Shown one piece after another: positions 42,401-51,687 of a DNA stretch of 64,000 nt. Origin of the DNA: Membranipora membranacea (lineage: Eukaryota > Bryozoa > Gymnolaemata > Cheilostomatida > Membraniporidae); NCBI GenBank assembly GCA_914767715.1, contig OU612067.1:7688001-7752000 (forward strand). The letters are read 5' to 3'. The notes under the pieces were generated by a model, which was given only the letters and a program-made list of their open reading frames with translations, was not told where the DNA came from and made no database searches. The position numbers and the translations under genes were made by a program. Each line of letters starts with the position of its first letter. The stretch's first letter is position 1.

Positions 42401-44793
42401 TGATGTGTGAATGATCGTGATCAAAGATATCAGTAAATTTAATGTCAGTGAAGGTTCTCCTGTGATTACCATCATGGTATCTTGAGTTATTTATAATCGG
42501 ATCACTTTTCATGACAAAGTTATGGTTTTGTGCAGGCTCTGTTGTTAAAATTTGCCAATACTAATAATAAGAATACTATTGTTTGGTGTAAAGTTGGTTG
42601 GTACACGTATTGAATGGAAAGCAAAAACTACAATTTCTAGTACGATAAGACACCGCAAGGTCATTTCACCTATACTGCACTAATGTCCTAAAGTAAATAA
42701 TATATATCTTTACCCATTGTTTTAGTGTCACTGAACTTCCAAACAGCTGACAGGCCGATGCAGATTTATAGAGGAAAGTTCAAGGACAACGGAGGGTGTG
42801 GTTATGTTCTCAAGCCTTCATTCATGAGAGACACTAATGCAACATTCAATCCCAGATCTGCTCAGTTCCCTGAGAGCTGGGGCAAAGCAATCACAATACA
42901 GGTATAGCTTCTACTGTTTGATTTCTGTGGTACGCGAATGTGAATGTAAAATGCTAGTTAGTACCAAGATGCATGTACTTAGCCTGGGCAGGTTGACGAG
43001 GGTGGGTGGGTCCACCCAAACCCACCCACAACAGCCTGCCCAGGCTAACGTGTACTTCCATAAGAAAATGCAATGGTAAAATGGCCATTTTTGAAATTAA
43101 GCTCACATGCAATAAAACTAGTTATCCAAACCAAATTAGAAGTTTGAATTTTAAAATCATCAGATTTTGTTACTGAAAGGTTAGCATATAGACAGATTAC
43201 ACTTAGATTGCCCGCAAGATTGAGTATATAAACACATCCACACACCTTGGAGTCCTAGTTATAACAGAGCCCCTTTTAGTATTGTCTTTCCTACCATATG
43301 ATGTCACAGCCTCGATTCAATGCTTTCATCCAAGGGCAGACAACCTTCACAGTCACTCGAATGTTTTAGATTCTTTCTGGTACACACTTACCCAAACCTG
43401 AAGGTGAACAGGACACATCTGACCTTGTTGACCCCTACGTCAAACTGGAGGTGTTCGGAGTTAAAGAAGACTGCTGTGAATACAAAACCCAATCCGTCAA
43501 TGACAATGGTAAGATTGTACTTTAACACAATTTGTTCGGAAAAGTATTGTTAATTGAAAGATGTGTAAGTTGTCCCCACTACAGTTAGGAGAGGGTAACT
43601 GTCAATGATTTTGAACATAACTGCAGTGTTGCCTTGAGCAAAAGTGACAGCTGGATGCTGGGATGACTGTCACTATTTTGTATTAGCTTACTACCCAAAT
43701 ATTGATCTCATTCTTCATGTTTGTAATCAAGCTGTAATTTGTGCAACTTCCTAAAGGCGAACAAATTTAGGATGACTAAAATACATACACAGAGGTAATA
43801 GTTTGAATCTTCGTACCATCATCTGAAGTTCAAGCTGCATGAATGATAATAAAACTGTGATTCTCAATTTTAAGGGCTTAATCCCCAATGGAATGAGACA
43901 TTTGATTTCCACTTGGCGGTACCAGAACTAGCTATACTTAGATTTAATGTCAAGGATCATCAAACTTTATCATCTAATGATATGATTGGCCAGTGCTGCA
44001 TTCCTGCTACAAGCTTGAGAACAGGTATGGAAATTTGCAATTGCTATAATAATCTATATATTATATATATATATACTCTATATACAATCGATGTATAATT
44101 ATATGATTGTTTAGAATTTAGAATGGAAACTTAAACTCATGTTCACTTGAGTCGATCGGTAAAAAAACTTGATATACACCGGGATTTTGGAAATGAACAG
44201 CTTTGAATCATATGTTGCAACATTTATCTTGTTAGGTTATCGACATGTTAAGCTCGAGTCGAGTATAGGCGCAGCTCTAGGCCCAGCTTCTGTGTTTGTG
44301 TTGGTGAAGATATCTGATATGTCCAGATCAACATGGTTGGAGAAAAAGGACAGCAAGGGTAAATCTTCTAGTAACAACAAACCTGGTGTCAGGCAGATGT
44401 TGGGTAAGTGATTCAATTGTTAAGTTATCAAAATGTCAAATTTAGTATATTTATAGATGTATTTAGCCTTTCATTTGATGCTGTGCTAGGTCTAAACAAG
44501 ATGACAATTCTGGGTTTCTCCACACAAAAATTTGCATCACTCAAGTCAGTTCGAAGTTATTTAACCACCAAGTTTCTTACCAACTAAAAGAGTTTATTTC
44601 TCTACCAATAAGATCAGGCAACTCCATAGTTGATCAGATCCTCTATCTTATACCTTTGTTTTGCGCAGAGAATACAAGATTGATGGCTAACGGGCGATCG
44701 GTAAGCCGCGACTCAGGGGACAGTTCTCATGATGATGCAATGAGAGCCAACAATAACAATCGTAACACTTTACCCCCGAGCTCAGAGCATTGA
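15413..44793 (+). CDS. Phosphoinositide phospholipase C, delta type (complete, 20 exons, 1001 residues)
   Basis: The enzyme hydrolyses PIP2 to IP3 and diacylglycerol at the membrane. Exons: 15413-15519, 23012-23240, 25165-25375, 31192-31353, 32951-33027, 34960-35238, 37441-37559, 37807-37879, 38167-38378, 38643-38728, 39209-39329, 39623-39708, 40099-40181, 40527-40749, 41947-42126, 42726-42901, 43370-43508, 43875-44024, 44236-44403, 44669-44793 (TGA 44791). All junctions agree in phase. Domains: N-terminal extension 1-182 (no family recognised); PH about 183-305 ([18 protein letters not shown]); EF hands from about 312 ([12 protein letters not shown]); X box from about 480 ([17 protein letters not shown]); acidic linker near 632 (EEDSDDEM); Y box about 664-790 ([15 protein letters not shown]); C2 about 809-930 ([18 protein letters not shown]); Ser/Asn-rich tail. 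The expected catalytic and calcium residues are present: H488, N489, E518, D520, H532, E567. Delta type is preferred over eta or beta because of SSSHNTYL-EDQL-GPSS and the short X-Y linker. Typical delta enzymes have about 750-800 residues; the excess is N-terminal. Confidence 0.92.
15713..15739 (+). CDS. Candidate 27-nt cassette exon of the PLC gene
   Basis: A long pyrimidine tract ending in GTCAG precedes 27 nt that are followed by GTAATT. The piece enters and leaves in phase 2, exactly the phase between exon 1 (ends 15519) and exon 2 (starts 23012). Inclusion would add nine residues (YTVALHQLR) without changing the frame. Short length and chance matches limit confidence. Confidence 0.3.
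18575..18594 (+). CDS. Candidate alternative first coding exon of the PLC gene (MSSAVNQ)
   Basis: An ATG at 18575 opens six codons and leaves two bases before a consensus donor (CA then GTAAGT). This phase matches the acceptor at 23012, so a transcript starting here would encode MSSAVNQ joined to SDWLQKRWQ and replace the 36 residues from exon 1. No upstream promoter element was recognised. The evidence is phase, donor quality and position only. Confidence 0.4.
20634..20688. repeat. GC-rich hairpin with GGAGGGTGGGA core
   Basis: The core GGGAGGGTGGGA is followed after a short loop by TCCCACCCTC. The word CCCTCACTAGTGCTAG flanks the core on both sides in direct orientation. It is one of several similar hairpins in PLC introns, near 26501, 26921, 41098 and 42980. 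Confidence 0.6.
26501..26572. repeat. Hairpin, arms containing ACAAGCTTTGTT
   Basis: The left arm begins GCCTGTATCGACAAGCTTTG and continues to a GGGGGTGGG core. The right arm begins with CTCCCCCACA and ends GTTGAGACAGGC. The arms pair over about 30 nt with a few mismatches. It resembles the other GGGTGGG-core hairpins in the PLC introns. Confidence 0.6.
26921..26970. repeat. Near-perfect hairpin with GTGAGGGTGGGACA core
   Basis: ACCAGTGAGGGTGGGACA is followed after four bases by its reverse complement, flanked by TGAC and GACA. The stem is about 22 bp. It lies in PLC intron 3. Confidence 0.7.
29365..29380 (+). CDS. Candidate alternative first coding exon of the PLC gene (MDGQQ), short isoform
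   Basis: ATG GAC GGG CAG CAA G is followed by a donor (GTATGT). The start context is good, with A at -3 and G at +4. The exon ends in phase 1, matching the PH-domain exon at 31192, so a transcript would begin [17 protein letters not shown] and give an 824-residue protein that starts close to the PH domain, like ordinary PLC delta enzymes. It lacks the 182-residue extension encoded upstream. This may be the main start of the gene. Confidence 0.5.
32185..32310. repeat. Perfect 63-bp tandem duplication
   Basis: Positions 32185-32247 and 32248-32310 are identical, each beginning ATGATAGTAAGACTGC and ending TTCTGCCGCCGA. Perfect identity points to a recent slippage or duplication event. It lies in the PLC intron between 31353 and 32951 and has no coding signal. 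Confidence 0.9.
35239..37440. other. PLC intron between EF-hand exons (2.2 kb)
   Basis: The intron contains one exon-like ORF, 36011-36208, with an ATG (A at -3), 66 codons and a donor GTAAGA in phase 0, compatible with the EF-hand exon at 37441. Its protein has no recognised motif. If used as a start it would give a PLC without the PH domain. The rest of the intron holds nothing that I can support. Confidence 0.4.
41098..41141. repeat. Hairpin with GAGGGTGGG core
   Basis: GTCTCAGCAGAGAGGGTGGG is followed by a short AT loop and CCCACCCTCC with CTACTCTCAG, forming a stem of about 19 bp with mismatches. It lies in the PLC intron after the exon ending at 40749. Confidence 0.55.
42127..42150 (+). 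promoter_or_regulatory. Duplicated splice donor at the end of a Y-box exon
   Basis: The donor of the exon ending at 42126 (TTAG then GTAAGT) is followed 18 nt later by an identical donor at 42145, created by a short tandem repeat of the word CAGTTAGGTAAGTTAGGT. Use of the second site would add exactly six residues (GKLGQL) in frame. Confidence 0.6.
42980..43047. repeat. Hairpin with TAGCCTGGGCAGG arms
   Basis: TAGCCTGGGCAGG at 42980 and CCTGCCCAGGCTA ending at 43047 are perfect reverse complements. Between them lies a second stem, GGTGGGTGGG against CCCACCC. It lies in the PLC intron after 42901. Confidence 0.65.
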
Positions 44794-47189
44794 TGAGTCT
44801 ACCTACTATTCCTCCTACTCACACAGCTTGTATTTCTGTAAACCTCTACACTTCCTGCTTTGTGATTGGCTAAAGACATCTAAGATGACGCAACAAAAAA
44901 GATAACTTTCTTTCTAAAAGACACAAGGCCGATCCAATCCAATCAGAAGGGTAGTGACACCTGACCAATCAGGAGGGAAAATACGGATTTTCATAATAAT
45001 TACTATGGCAGCCGGTGAATTAGTCCTTTACAAACGGTTTTACTTTTGTGTGTGGATATTGGGCAACTGTGAGTCTTTGATTTTTTTGGATGAGGGTGTT
45101 GTTCACACATTGGAATACTTCAAACGTATTGTAACAGTAATTTTTAGCTTAACCGCTTTAAGTCTGGCCGCTTTGTCTTAGATTTATAGTCTGTGGCCCC
45201 AAACGGCTTAAAGTGTGATTTTGATGGAATCAAACTCATTTTTTAAAGCGACAAAATTCTATTTGTAGCCGTCAAGATTTTAAACTAGTTGATATACTGC
45301 TGTTGGTGCATTAACAGAGAGCAGTTCCCTATAGTATATGTCAAGCCAAATCTTCATTCCGTTTTACCTTTGAGGGTAGCAGAAAATGTTAAACTGCTAA
45401 TTGAGTTTCAACATAGCAGCAACTATAGTAACCGATTATCTTGAAGTCCAGTAGCAAGGCATGGGGATGTTTATATTTCATATTATCTTGCGACTCCAGA
45501 AACACATCAGGCCAAATTCAGAGTTGCTATATATTATATTTTGCTTAATCATTCCTACCTGTAGAATATATCTTTATCAAAATGTGGAGTGTGACAAAGC
45601 ACCTATTATTTTTTGCCGTAACCAAACTTATGATATATAACATGATTTTATGCAATAAAAAGATAATAATAAATCATGTATAAGATTATGATGTTTTAAA
45701 ATTGTTTTCTAAGTTTACTGGTCTTTGAATCGAGCAGCTCAATTTTCTCAACAGATACCAAACATAGGCAGGATCGCTGAACTGTTCCGGTTATAAGCAG
45801 AATCACAGAAATGTGTTCCTATCATGCACTTAATTAACTACAAACTATATTGAGGCCAATGATGGGGCCTACCCGTTTTGTGTTTGTGTGCACAACTGTA
45901 GTCGGCAGTAGAGCAATTAATACTGTGTATTCTACTTTTCTTTGTTCACACATATCTTCAAGATGATGAAGGTTGTAATTATCCCTCACAGTTTGGATGT
46001 GAGACGCTAACCTCTCACTAGTCTTGATGCTTACCGATGGTTATCGGAAAAGTGACCTTCATAGACTTGACTCGCACCTAACAAGCAAAATCAAAAAATG
46101 AGTTACTGCGTGGTTTGAGTTACTCAAACTCTTGCCTTATTCATTATGGACATTCATGGTTGATGATATCATTCCATTACTGACATCATCCACGAGAAAC
46201 ATCTGCAATTTGTGTTGATGTAATGAGTTTTGAGATAGATACTCGGGTCATTTGCTAAATTTGGATATTGTGAAGTTGTGCCACAGTTTGTTCCTACACA
46301 CTCATACCCCATGTCTTCAAACTTATAATTTACCACATGAGATAAACAAGATGATGTATACAAGGTTACTGGATAATGAGGAGCAAGTTCACTTAGAATG
46401 CCAAACAGAAGAGTGCCCTACGCAACAGCAGATATCAACATTTGATTGAGAGTATATTGATGTTAACCACATTGCCAAAACATTATTTGTGTTCTCTCAA
46501 TCTACATGATCAAACAAGTCTATTATCTAAAATTTAACAACTATGCACTATCGAGATATGTTTTTTTACTTGCTGTCGAATTGAATTTCAACAGCGAACT
46601 TAAACCTATCATCACTATTGTCCGTATAAATAGACATTCCATGTTCTCTGTGCAATAAATGCAGTTTTTCCTTAAATACTACTATTGCATAATGTACCTC
46701 AAAAGAAAATTGAGCCTATAAAAATCACCAAACAAGAAAAAACTACAAGAAAAAGAAATCAAGAAAGTCGGAGCACTAGTTTTCAATTTAGTATCCCAGG
46801 CAAGGCATGACCTTAAAGTTGAAATACAGAGTTTTTTACATCTAAAGAACTCATTTTTCTTGAGCAATGTGACATGGCTCAGTTAATTAATAACACAGTA
46901 CTGTGTTATACCTCCAGCAACTTACTGTACTTAACTAAACCTTTTTATTTCCAACTTATTTGGGGTTAATCAGGAAATGGCGTATTAGTCGCCCCCCTCC
47001 TATAGGAGAACCCCAAGCTATCTTGTTAATCATCGCCACACAACATTTATTTGATTCTGTTTTACGTCTTTCGCCTTTTCTTTTTCGTCATCTAATGTAT
47101 AACATCAAACAGAATTATACTGTTGTCTTGGTTGTATGACTTCATAAATAAATAATAAAAAAATGAATAAAGATATATCAGGTACTCAC
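44794..47189. other. PLC 3' flank
   Basis: The first AATAAA after the PLC stop is at 45654 and another is at 46654. An open frame at 46252-46449 (+) encodes an acidic end (LLDNEEQVHLECQTEE) before a stop, but no acceptor or family could be assigned. Otherwise I see no gene. Confidence 0.5.
45654..45659 (+). terminator. Candidate PLC poly(A) signal
   Basis: This AATAAA lies 861 nt after the PLC stop codon and is the first canonical hexamer I find there. A second one follows at 46654. The choice needs transcript ends. Confidence 0.4.
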
Positions 47190-47444
47190 CTGTATATGAT
47201 GCATTAATGTAATGTATCTTGTTTGTATGGTCTGAATTGATCCGAAGTGTGAGCACACGTGTATTATTACTAGTATATGGTCTGATCTTTTGATCGGTTG
47301 AGCGCAGGCCTAGGCATTGATGTGCATTTTGTTCAAGACCGAGACCACCCGCTGTACAATTCGCTCTCCAATACAGCTGTATATATGGACTTATTGTTTT
47401 ACTGGATTGATTGTCCACTGCGATCGTAACAACTACATTCTCTC
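47190..47444 (-). CDS. Arrestin C-domain exon (ARRDC-like), isolated on the minus strand
   Basis: Read on the minus strand, a pyrimidine-rich acceptor (TATTTTACAG) precedes 255 nt open in one frame and ending at a consensus donor (GTGAGT). It enters and leaves in phase 1. The start, GENVVVTIAVDNQSS, matches the arrestin C-domain pattern after the GY-PGE turn (GE-V-V-A-I-N-SS). With one base from the exon at 51582-51687 (ending KIGYAYYG) the codon and motif are completed exactly, yet that exon is on the plus strand. Potential N-glycosylation motifs are present but probably meaningless in a cytosolic protein. It is either a functional exon of a gene I cannot assemble or a relic of a broken one. 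Confidence 0.6.
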
Positions 47445-47737
47445 CTGTAAAATAGTAGACTAATAATAGATGTCAAAGTAGGTAACTTGGTACAGTGTTT
47501 TGTGCCAAGTATCTATAATACATGTATCAAATTCAAGACTTATTTTCTGTGATTCATATTTTCCTTATGTTGGCATAAATCATGTTTTACAAATGTAGCA
47601 TTCAGTATTTTTGCAGGGCATATATCACTGAGGTATATATAAAATAAGCCGTATCAGTGGTATATATATTTAGACATTGTGGAGCTTTCTGTGGCTCATA
47701 TTACAACATTGCATTTTGAAGTAGAGCCATAGACTTT

Positions 47738-48006
47738 ATTTTCAAACTCAAAATCCGATCAAAATTGATTGAGTTATGAATAAAATACCTTGATTATGGA
47801 CAGTAAATCAATGATTACACCAATCCTACTACACCTTCCAATTTTATTACGTCATCACTTCAGTTGTATGGGTTTATTATTATCTCTATCTAGATACACA
47901 TTGAGTTCCTCTAATTTGAGAAACGGCAACCTATCAGCGTAGTGTTCTAGTCGGGAAGAATAATGAACAAGCACAGCCTTTGGTATCTCTCGAGCTTGTC
48001 TTTGTC
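47738..48006. repeat. Recent duplication, copy 1 (137 + 94 nt shared, 38-nt extra)
   Basis: Positions 47738-47874 and 47913-48006 are identical to 48890-49026 and 49027-49120. Copy 1 carries 38 additional bases (47875-47912) between the two blocks. The second block is reverse-transcriptase sequence in minus orientation. Confidence 0.9.
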
Positions 48007-48190
48007 AGAGGAACTCAATGTGTATCTAGATATAGTATGCCTCCGGTATGCCAATAAGATCTTAGCTGATGACCATCATATTCTCCACTGTTACATACCC
48101 GGTCAGCCTAGCACTCACAGTTGCAGAACTATTCCACCAAAAAGTAGAACTGCACACTTGGGGAAGAATCTGTTCTTTAGATATTTTTGA
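47887..48190 (+). mobile_element. Non-LTR retrotransposon 3' fragment with inverted 5' part
   Basis: On the plus strand, 48007-48190 reads as the end of a reverse-transcriptase ORF (RYANKILADDHHILHCY, ending LGKNLFFRYF and a stop), typical of the C-terminal tail of CR1/L2/Jockey-group elements. Directly upstream, 47887-48006 is the same element in reverse orientation. The two parts share a perfect 26-nt inverted repeat (47887-47912 and 48007-48032) around 94 nt. This is the pattern left by twin priming during target-primed reverse transcription. The fragment is far too short to be active. Confidence 0.7.
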
Positions 48191-48889
48191 ATTATTTTCT
48201 GTGTTATTTCCTGACCAGAGAGCAATTTTTTAGATTATTTTATAGATTCATTCTTCTTAGTAATTAACTTCATCTTGATGTCTACACATGATCTCATTTG
48301 TTTTGACAGAACATTGATCAGTGAAATAAAGTGCATATATATATATATATATATATATCTATAAATATTAATATAGAAACAATATATATATAATGTTTTG
48401 TCCATATCTCCCCCCTCCCCCCCCCCCAAAGCCAGCCCCATAGTCTGGTCAATTATATTCCCAGACAAGATAGAGTCGGCTTACTCATTATACATTTCTA
48501 GACCAGATTGAGTTGGCGTACTTGTTATCTTCCCCCTCAGATGAGTCCGCTTACTCGGTATATTCCCAGGTGTACTTGTTACATTCCTACTAAGATAGAT
48601 TCAGCGTACTCATTATAGAGAGTCGGCGTACTCAGTATAAATAAGCAATGTGCGTGGTGGCAGTGGCAAGTATCGCAGCGTTAGGGTAACCCCCCTTAAA
48701 ATCCTCTACGGCAGCCCATATACCAGTTTTTTTGTTGATAACTTGTTCAATTTTGATCGGATTGTGAGCTTGAAGATTACAATTGATTCAGCAGCTTGCC
48801 GTTGACAGTTTGATACAAGTTTTAGGCAAAACATTTATTGGAGAAAAAATTACATCAAGTTGATAGCAAGATGCTGCTGATTTTTAATT

Positions 48890-49120
48890 ATTTTCAAACT
48901 CAAAATCCGATCAAAATTGATTGAGTTATGAATAAAATACCTTGATTATGGACAGTAAATCAATGATTACACCAATCCTACTACACCTTCCAATTTTATT
49001 ACGTCATCACTTCAGTTGTATGGGTTAATTTGAGAAACGGCAACCTATCAGCGTAGTGTTCTAGTCGGGAAGAATAATGAACAAGCACAGCCTTTGGTAT
49101 CTCTCGAGCTTGTCTTTGTC
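48890..49120. repeat. Recent duplication, copy 2
   Basis: This copy is identical to copy 1 (47738-48006) apart from lacking 38 bases. Its right part (49027-49120) runs directly into the minus-strand retrotransposon and appears to be its reverse-transcriptase C-terminal part (minus-strand words YPYIAKYDKDKLERYQR with one stop in between). The left 137 nt may be 3' UTR or flanking DNA. Confidence 0.85.
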
Positions 49121-50976
49121 ATATTTTGCTATATATGGGTATCAGCTCGGTGCTGCATACGAGATGATTGACAGTATGCGAGCCTGATAAAGTAGCACAA
49201 GACCTGATGTAGCGACACCTGCTTTCTTTAGATTAACAAGTGCATGGTAAGCTGATCGAGATTTGGAGATAACATTGTCAACATGGTTAGTGAACTTCAT
49301 GTGAGAATCGTATGTTACTCCTAGCAGTTTGGTGTGATTGCTGATTTGCACATTGGCGCCGTTGATTGCTACTGGGTCAATGGAAATCGACTTCTGGAGT
49401 GTAAAGTTCATAGCTGTGGACTTAGAAGCATTGAGTAGCATAAAGTTGTCATTACACCACTGTGATGCATAGTCGGCAGCTTTCTGTAGTATGTTACTAT
49501 GTAGTGATACTGTGGCTTTGTGTGCTGTTGCGTTGCTGATCAATGTTGAATTAGAAAGCGTTGTTTCTTCACCTGTTAGCTTTTTGATGTTGTGCCACAT
49601 GATCTTGAGCCCTGAAGTGTCTTGTTGATGGTTGAATTAGTTTGTTTATGTAGGGCGCTTTTGATTTGCTTTGATAGCTGTTTTGATAGGTATTTCCAAG
49701 CTGGATTGTTTAATTTGTTAGCTCTCTTCTTTGCCCTGCGCAGCTTTCTTATGAGAGGAGTTGTGATACGGGGCTTTCCGAGGGAACCCTGGTATTTCTC
49801 ATGGGGCAATGTTTATCATACAGCGCATTGCGGTGTTTTGAAACAGCTCGACTTTGTCGTCAACAGAAGAATGATCGTGTAACTCCTGCCAGGATACGCC
49901 TGATAGTTCCTCAGTCAATGCTATTTTCAATTTGGGGTCACCATATGCTTTCTAACGGTATGATATCTTGGCTGCTGCCTACGGCTAGTTGGCTCGATTG
50001 ATAAAGCACAATGATCATTGAGTAGAATGGCAGGTTGATGATTGCACCCAATATTGATATACTCATCAACATCAGTGAATATCTTGTCAAGAATATTTTC
50101 TCCTCTGGTAGGAAAATCTACAAGTTGCGTGATGGGGAACAATGTAGTTATCGCACCAGTTTCAAGATCATTGAAGTCACCGCATAAACAGAATTTGGCT
50201 GACTTGTGCTTATTGAGGTATTTTGACATCGTTGTTATGATGTGGTTGATAGTTTCGTCACGTTGCTTTTTGAGCAAGTTTGGCGGGTGATAAATGTTAC
50301 CATAGATCACTGGTGGATGATTAGGTTGGTGTAGGAGAAACCAGTAGGCAGATGTGTGGCGATTAGTGTAATCGCAGAGTTTGGTGACAGCAAGATGCTC
50401 TTTGACATACACAGCAACCCCGCCGCCGGTTCTCTTATTTCCACGATGACATGTATGTAACGTAAAGTTATCGATGTTATATAGTGAATCTTTTTGGCTA
50501 TTTAACCATGTTTCCTGAATCATTATTAGATCGTACTGTGGCGCTAACAGCTTTAATTCGGAGAACTTATCATGGTTAAGCGACCTGATGTTGTGTACAT
50601 AGAGGCTTGGAAGATTCACCTGGGTTATTGTCGATCGGGTGTTGATTATAGGTACCGTTGTTAGATGTTGCGGCTTGGTTCTTGGTCTAGGCTCGCATTG
50701 ACGATTAGACACAATAGATGGGATGTAGTGTTGAGTGGTGATTTCTCTCAAGCATCTAACGCGACTGCTATCATGATGAGTGAAAGCGGTAGCCTGAGTT
50801 CTCGAGTTCGCTACGGTTTGTATAGTATAGCTTGACATGATGTACTCAAGATGGCCGAAACTTAAAACTGCAACATCATCAAAGTGTAACTGAGAATCAG
50901 AAAAGTTTCTGCAAGATTTGAGTTCATTAAGATGGATAAAAGTCACTAACAACAACATAAAACTGAAGCCAGACAT
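49027..50976 (-). mobile_element. Defective non-LTR retrotransposon (endonuclease kept, reverse-transcriptase core deleted)
   Basis: The minus strand encodes an APE-type endonuclease at 50976-49927 (349 codons) with the expected residues: HNIRSL, IQETWL, TGGGVAVYV, CGDFND, DKIFT and NDHCAL. A frameshift follows, then the spacer region (49809-49576, RITTPLIRKLRRAKKRANKL), then part of a reverse transcriptase (49600-49142, LLNASKS, TKLLGVTYDSHMKFTNHV, LLYQARILSIISYA). The catalytic palm with the YADD motif is missing: IKKLTGEETTLS is followed almost at once by the sequence that normally comes after the active site. Together with stops and frameshifts this makes it non-autonomous and dead. It belongs to the CR1/L2/Jockey group; the exact clade was not determined. 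The 5' end may extend to about 51.1 kb. Confidence 0.85.
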
Positions 50977-51113
50977 GGGTCAAGGTAGGCAAAAGGCAAT
51001 GATCGATAATAAAAAGTCTGGCTTAAAAGGCAATAAAACAGATAAAAAGAGAGAGCAGACAAAATACCTGACTAGTTAGAGACCTGACCTTATGGGTAAA
51101 TTCGGTTCCATAG

Positions 51114-51687
51114 TATATTATTTTAAAGTGATCATGGACAAGACTGGTGACTTATTAGTCAAGACGGTTAAAGAACCACTAAATATCATCAACCCGTGGA
51201 TCAGCATTGACCAGCCAAATTTCAAGGCATAGCCTTAACATAATTTAACTAAATCGCCATTTTTGTATATTTAATAAAGGTACTATCCTTGCTGTCAAGA
51301 TCCTAGAACCTTATTATTGAGGCCGCCATATTGGTGCTAGCCCCCCCACTCCATCTCAAGTTTTGAGCCATGTAGAGCCAATAGACTGCGCTCATCTTGC
51401 CCATAAAAGAGACCATCTTATCATATTATGTTTCGTTTCATTCTTTGACAGACTGTTGAGTTACTTTGATCAGGCAAAAGAGATCAGAAACTTTTGAAGC
51501 AATGGATACTTATGATTTGGATATCATCATTTGCATACCGATGTAAAACTTTCACTTTCAGACTCTTTTCCGTTATTACAGGTAGCCAAAAGCTATGCTG
51601 ATGAGGTCACGGTGTGCTGTTGGTATTGTGCTGACAGTCCCATAGCGATGAAGGCTAGTGTTGACAAGATAGGATATGCATATTATG
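51114..51687 (+). CDS. Arrestin-domain protein, inter-domain and C-domain start (two exons, partial)
   Basis: Exon 51582-51687 follows GTTATTACAG and ends at GTATGT. It reads VTVCCWYCADSPIAMKAS then DKIGYAYYG, matching the arrestin C-domain opening (CCW-C-SGPI-L---I---GY). It enters in phase 0 and leaves in phase 1. Just upstream, 51114-51226 reads KTVKEPLNIINPWISID, like the hinge before the C domain (KEF-VI--IDIN). Its last codon AAG is followed by GCATAG, so joining the two in phase would need a GC-AG intron or a lost GT donor. No N-domain exons lie upstream, where the retrotransposon sits. The N-domain exons are found downstream at 54415-58186. Confidence 0.6.

Noticed and set aside
46252..46449. 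Possible terminal exon with an acidic end
   Set aside because: The end looks protein-like, but no acceptor, phase partner or family could be established, so it is not listed as a gene.
49622..50290. Plus-strand open frames at 49622-49882, 49801-50001 and 50042-50290
   Set aside because: They are antisense shadows of the minus-strand retrotransposon.
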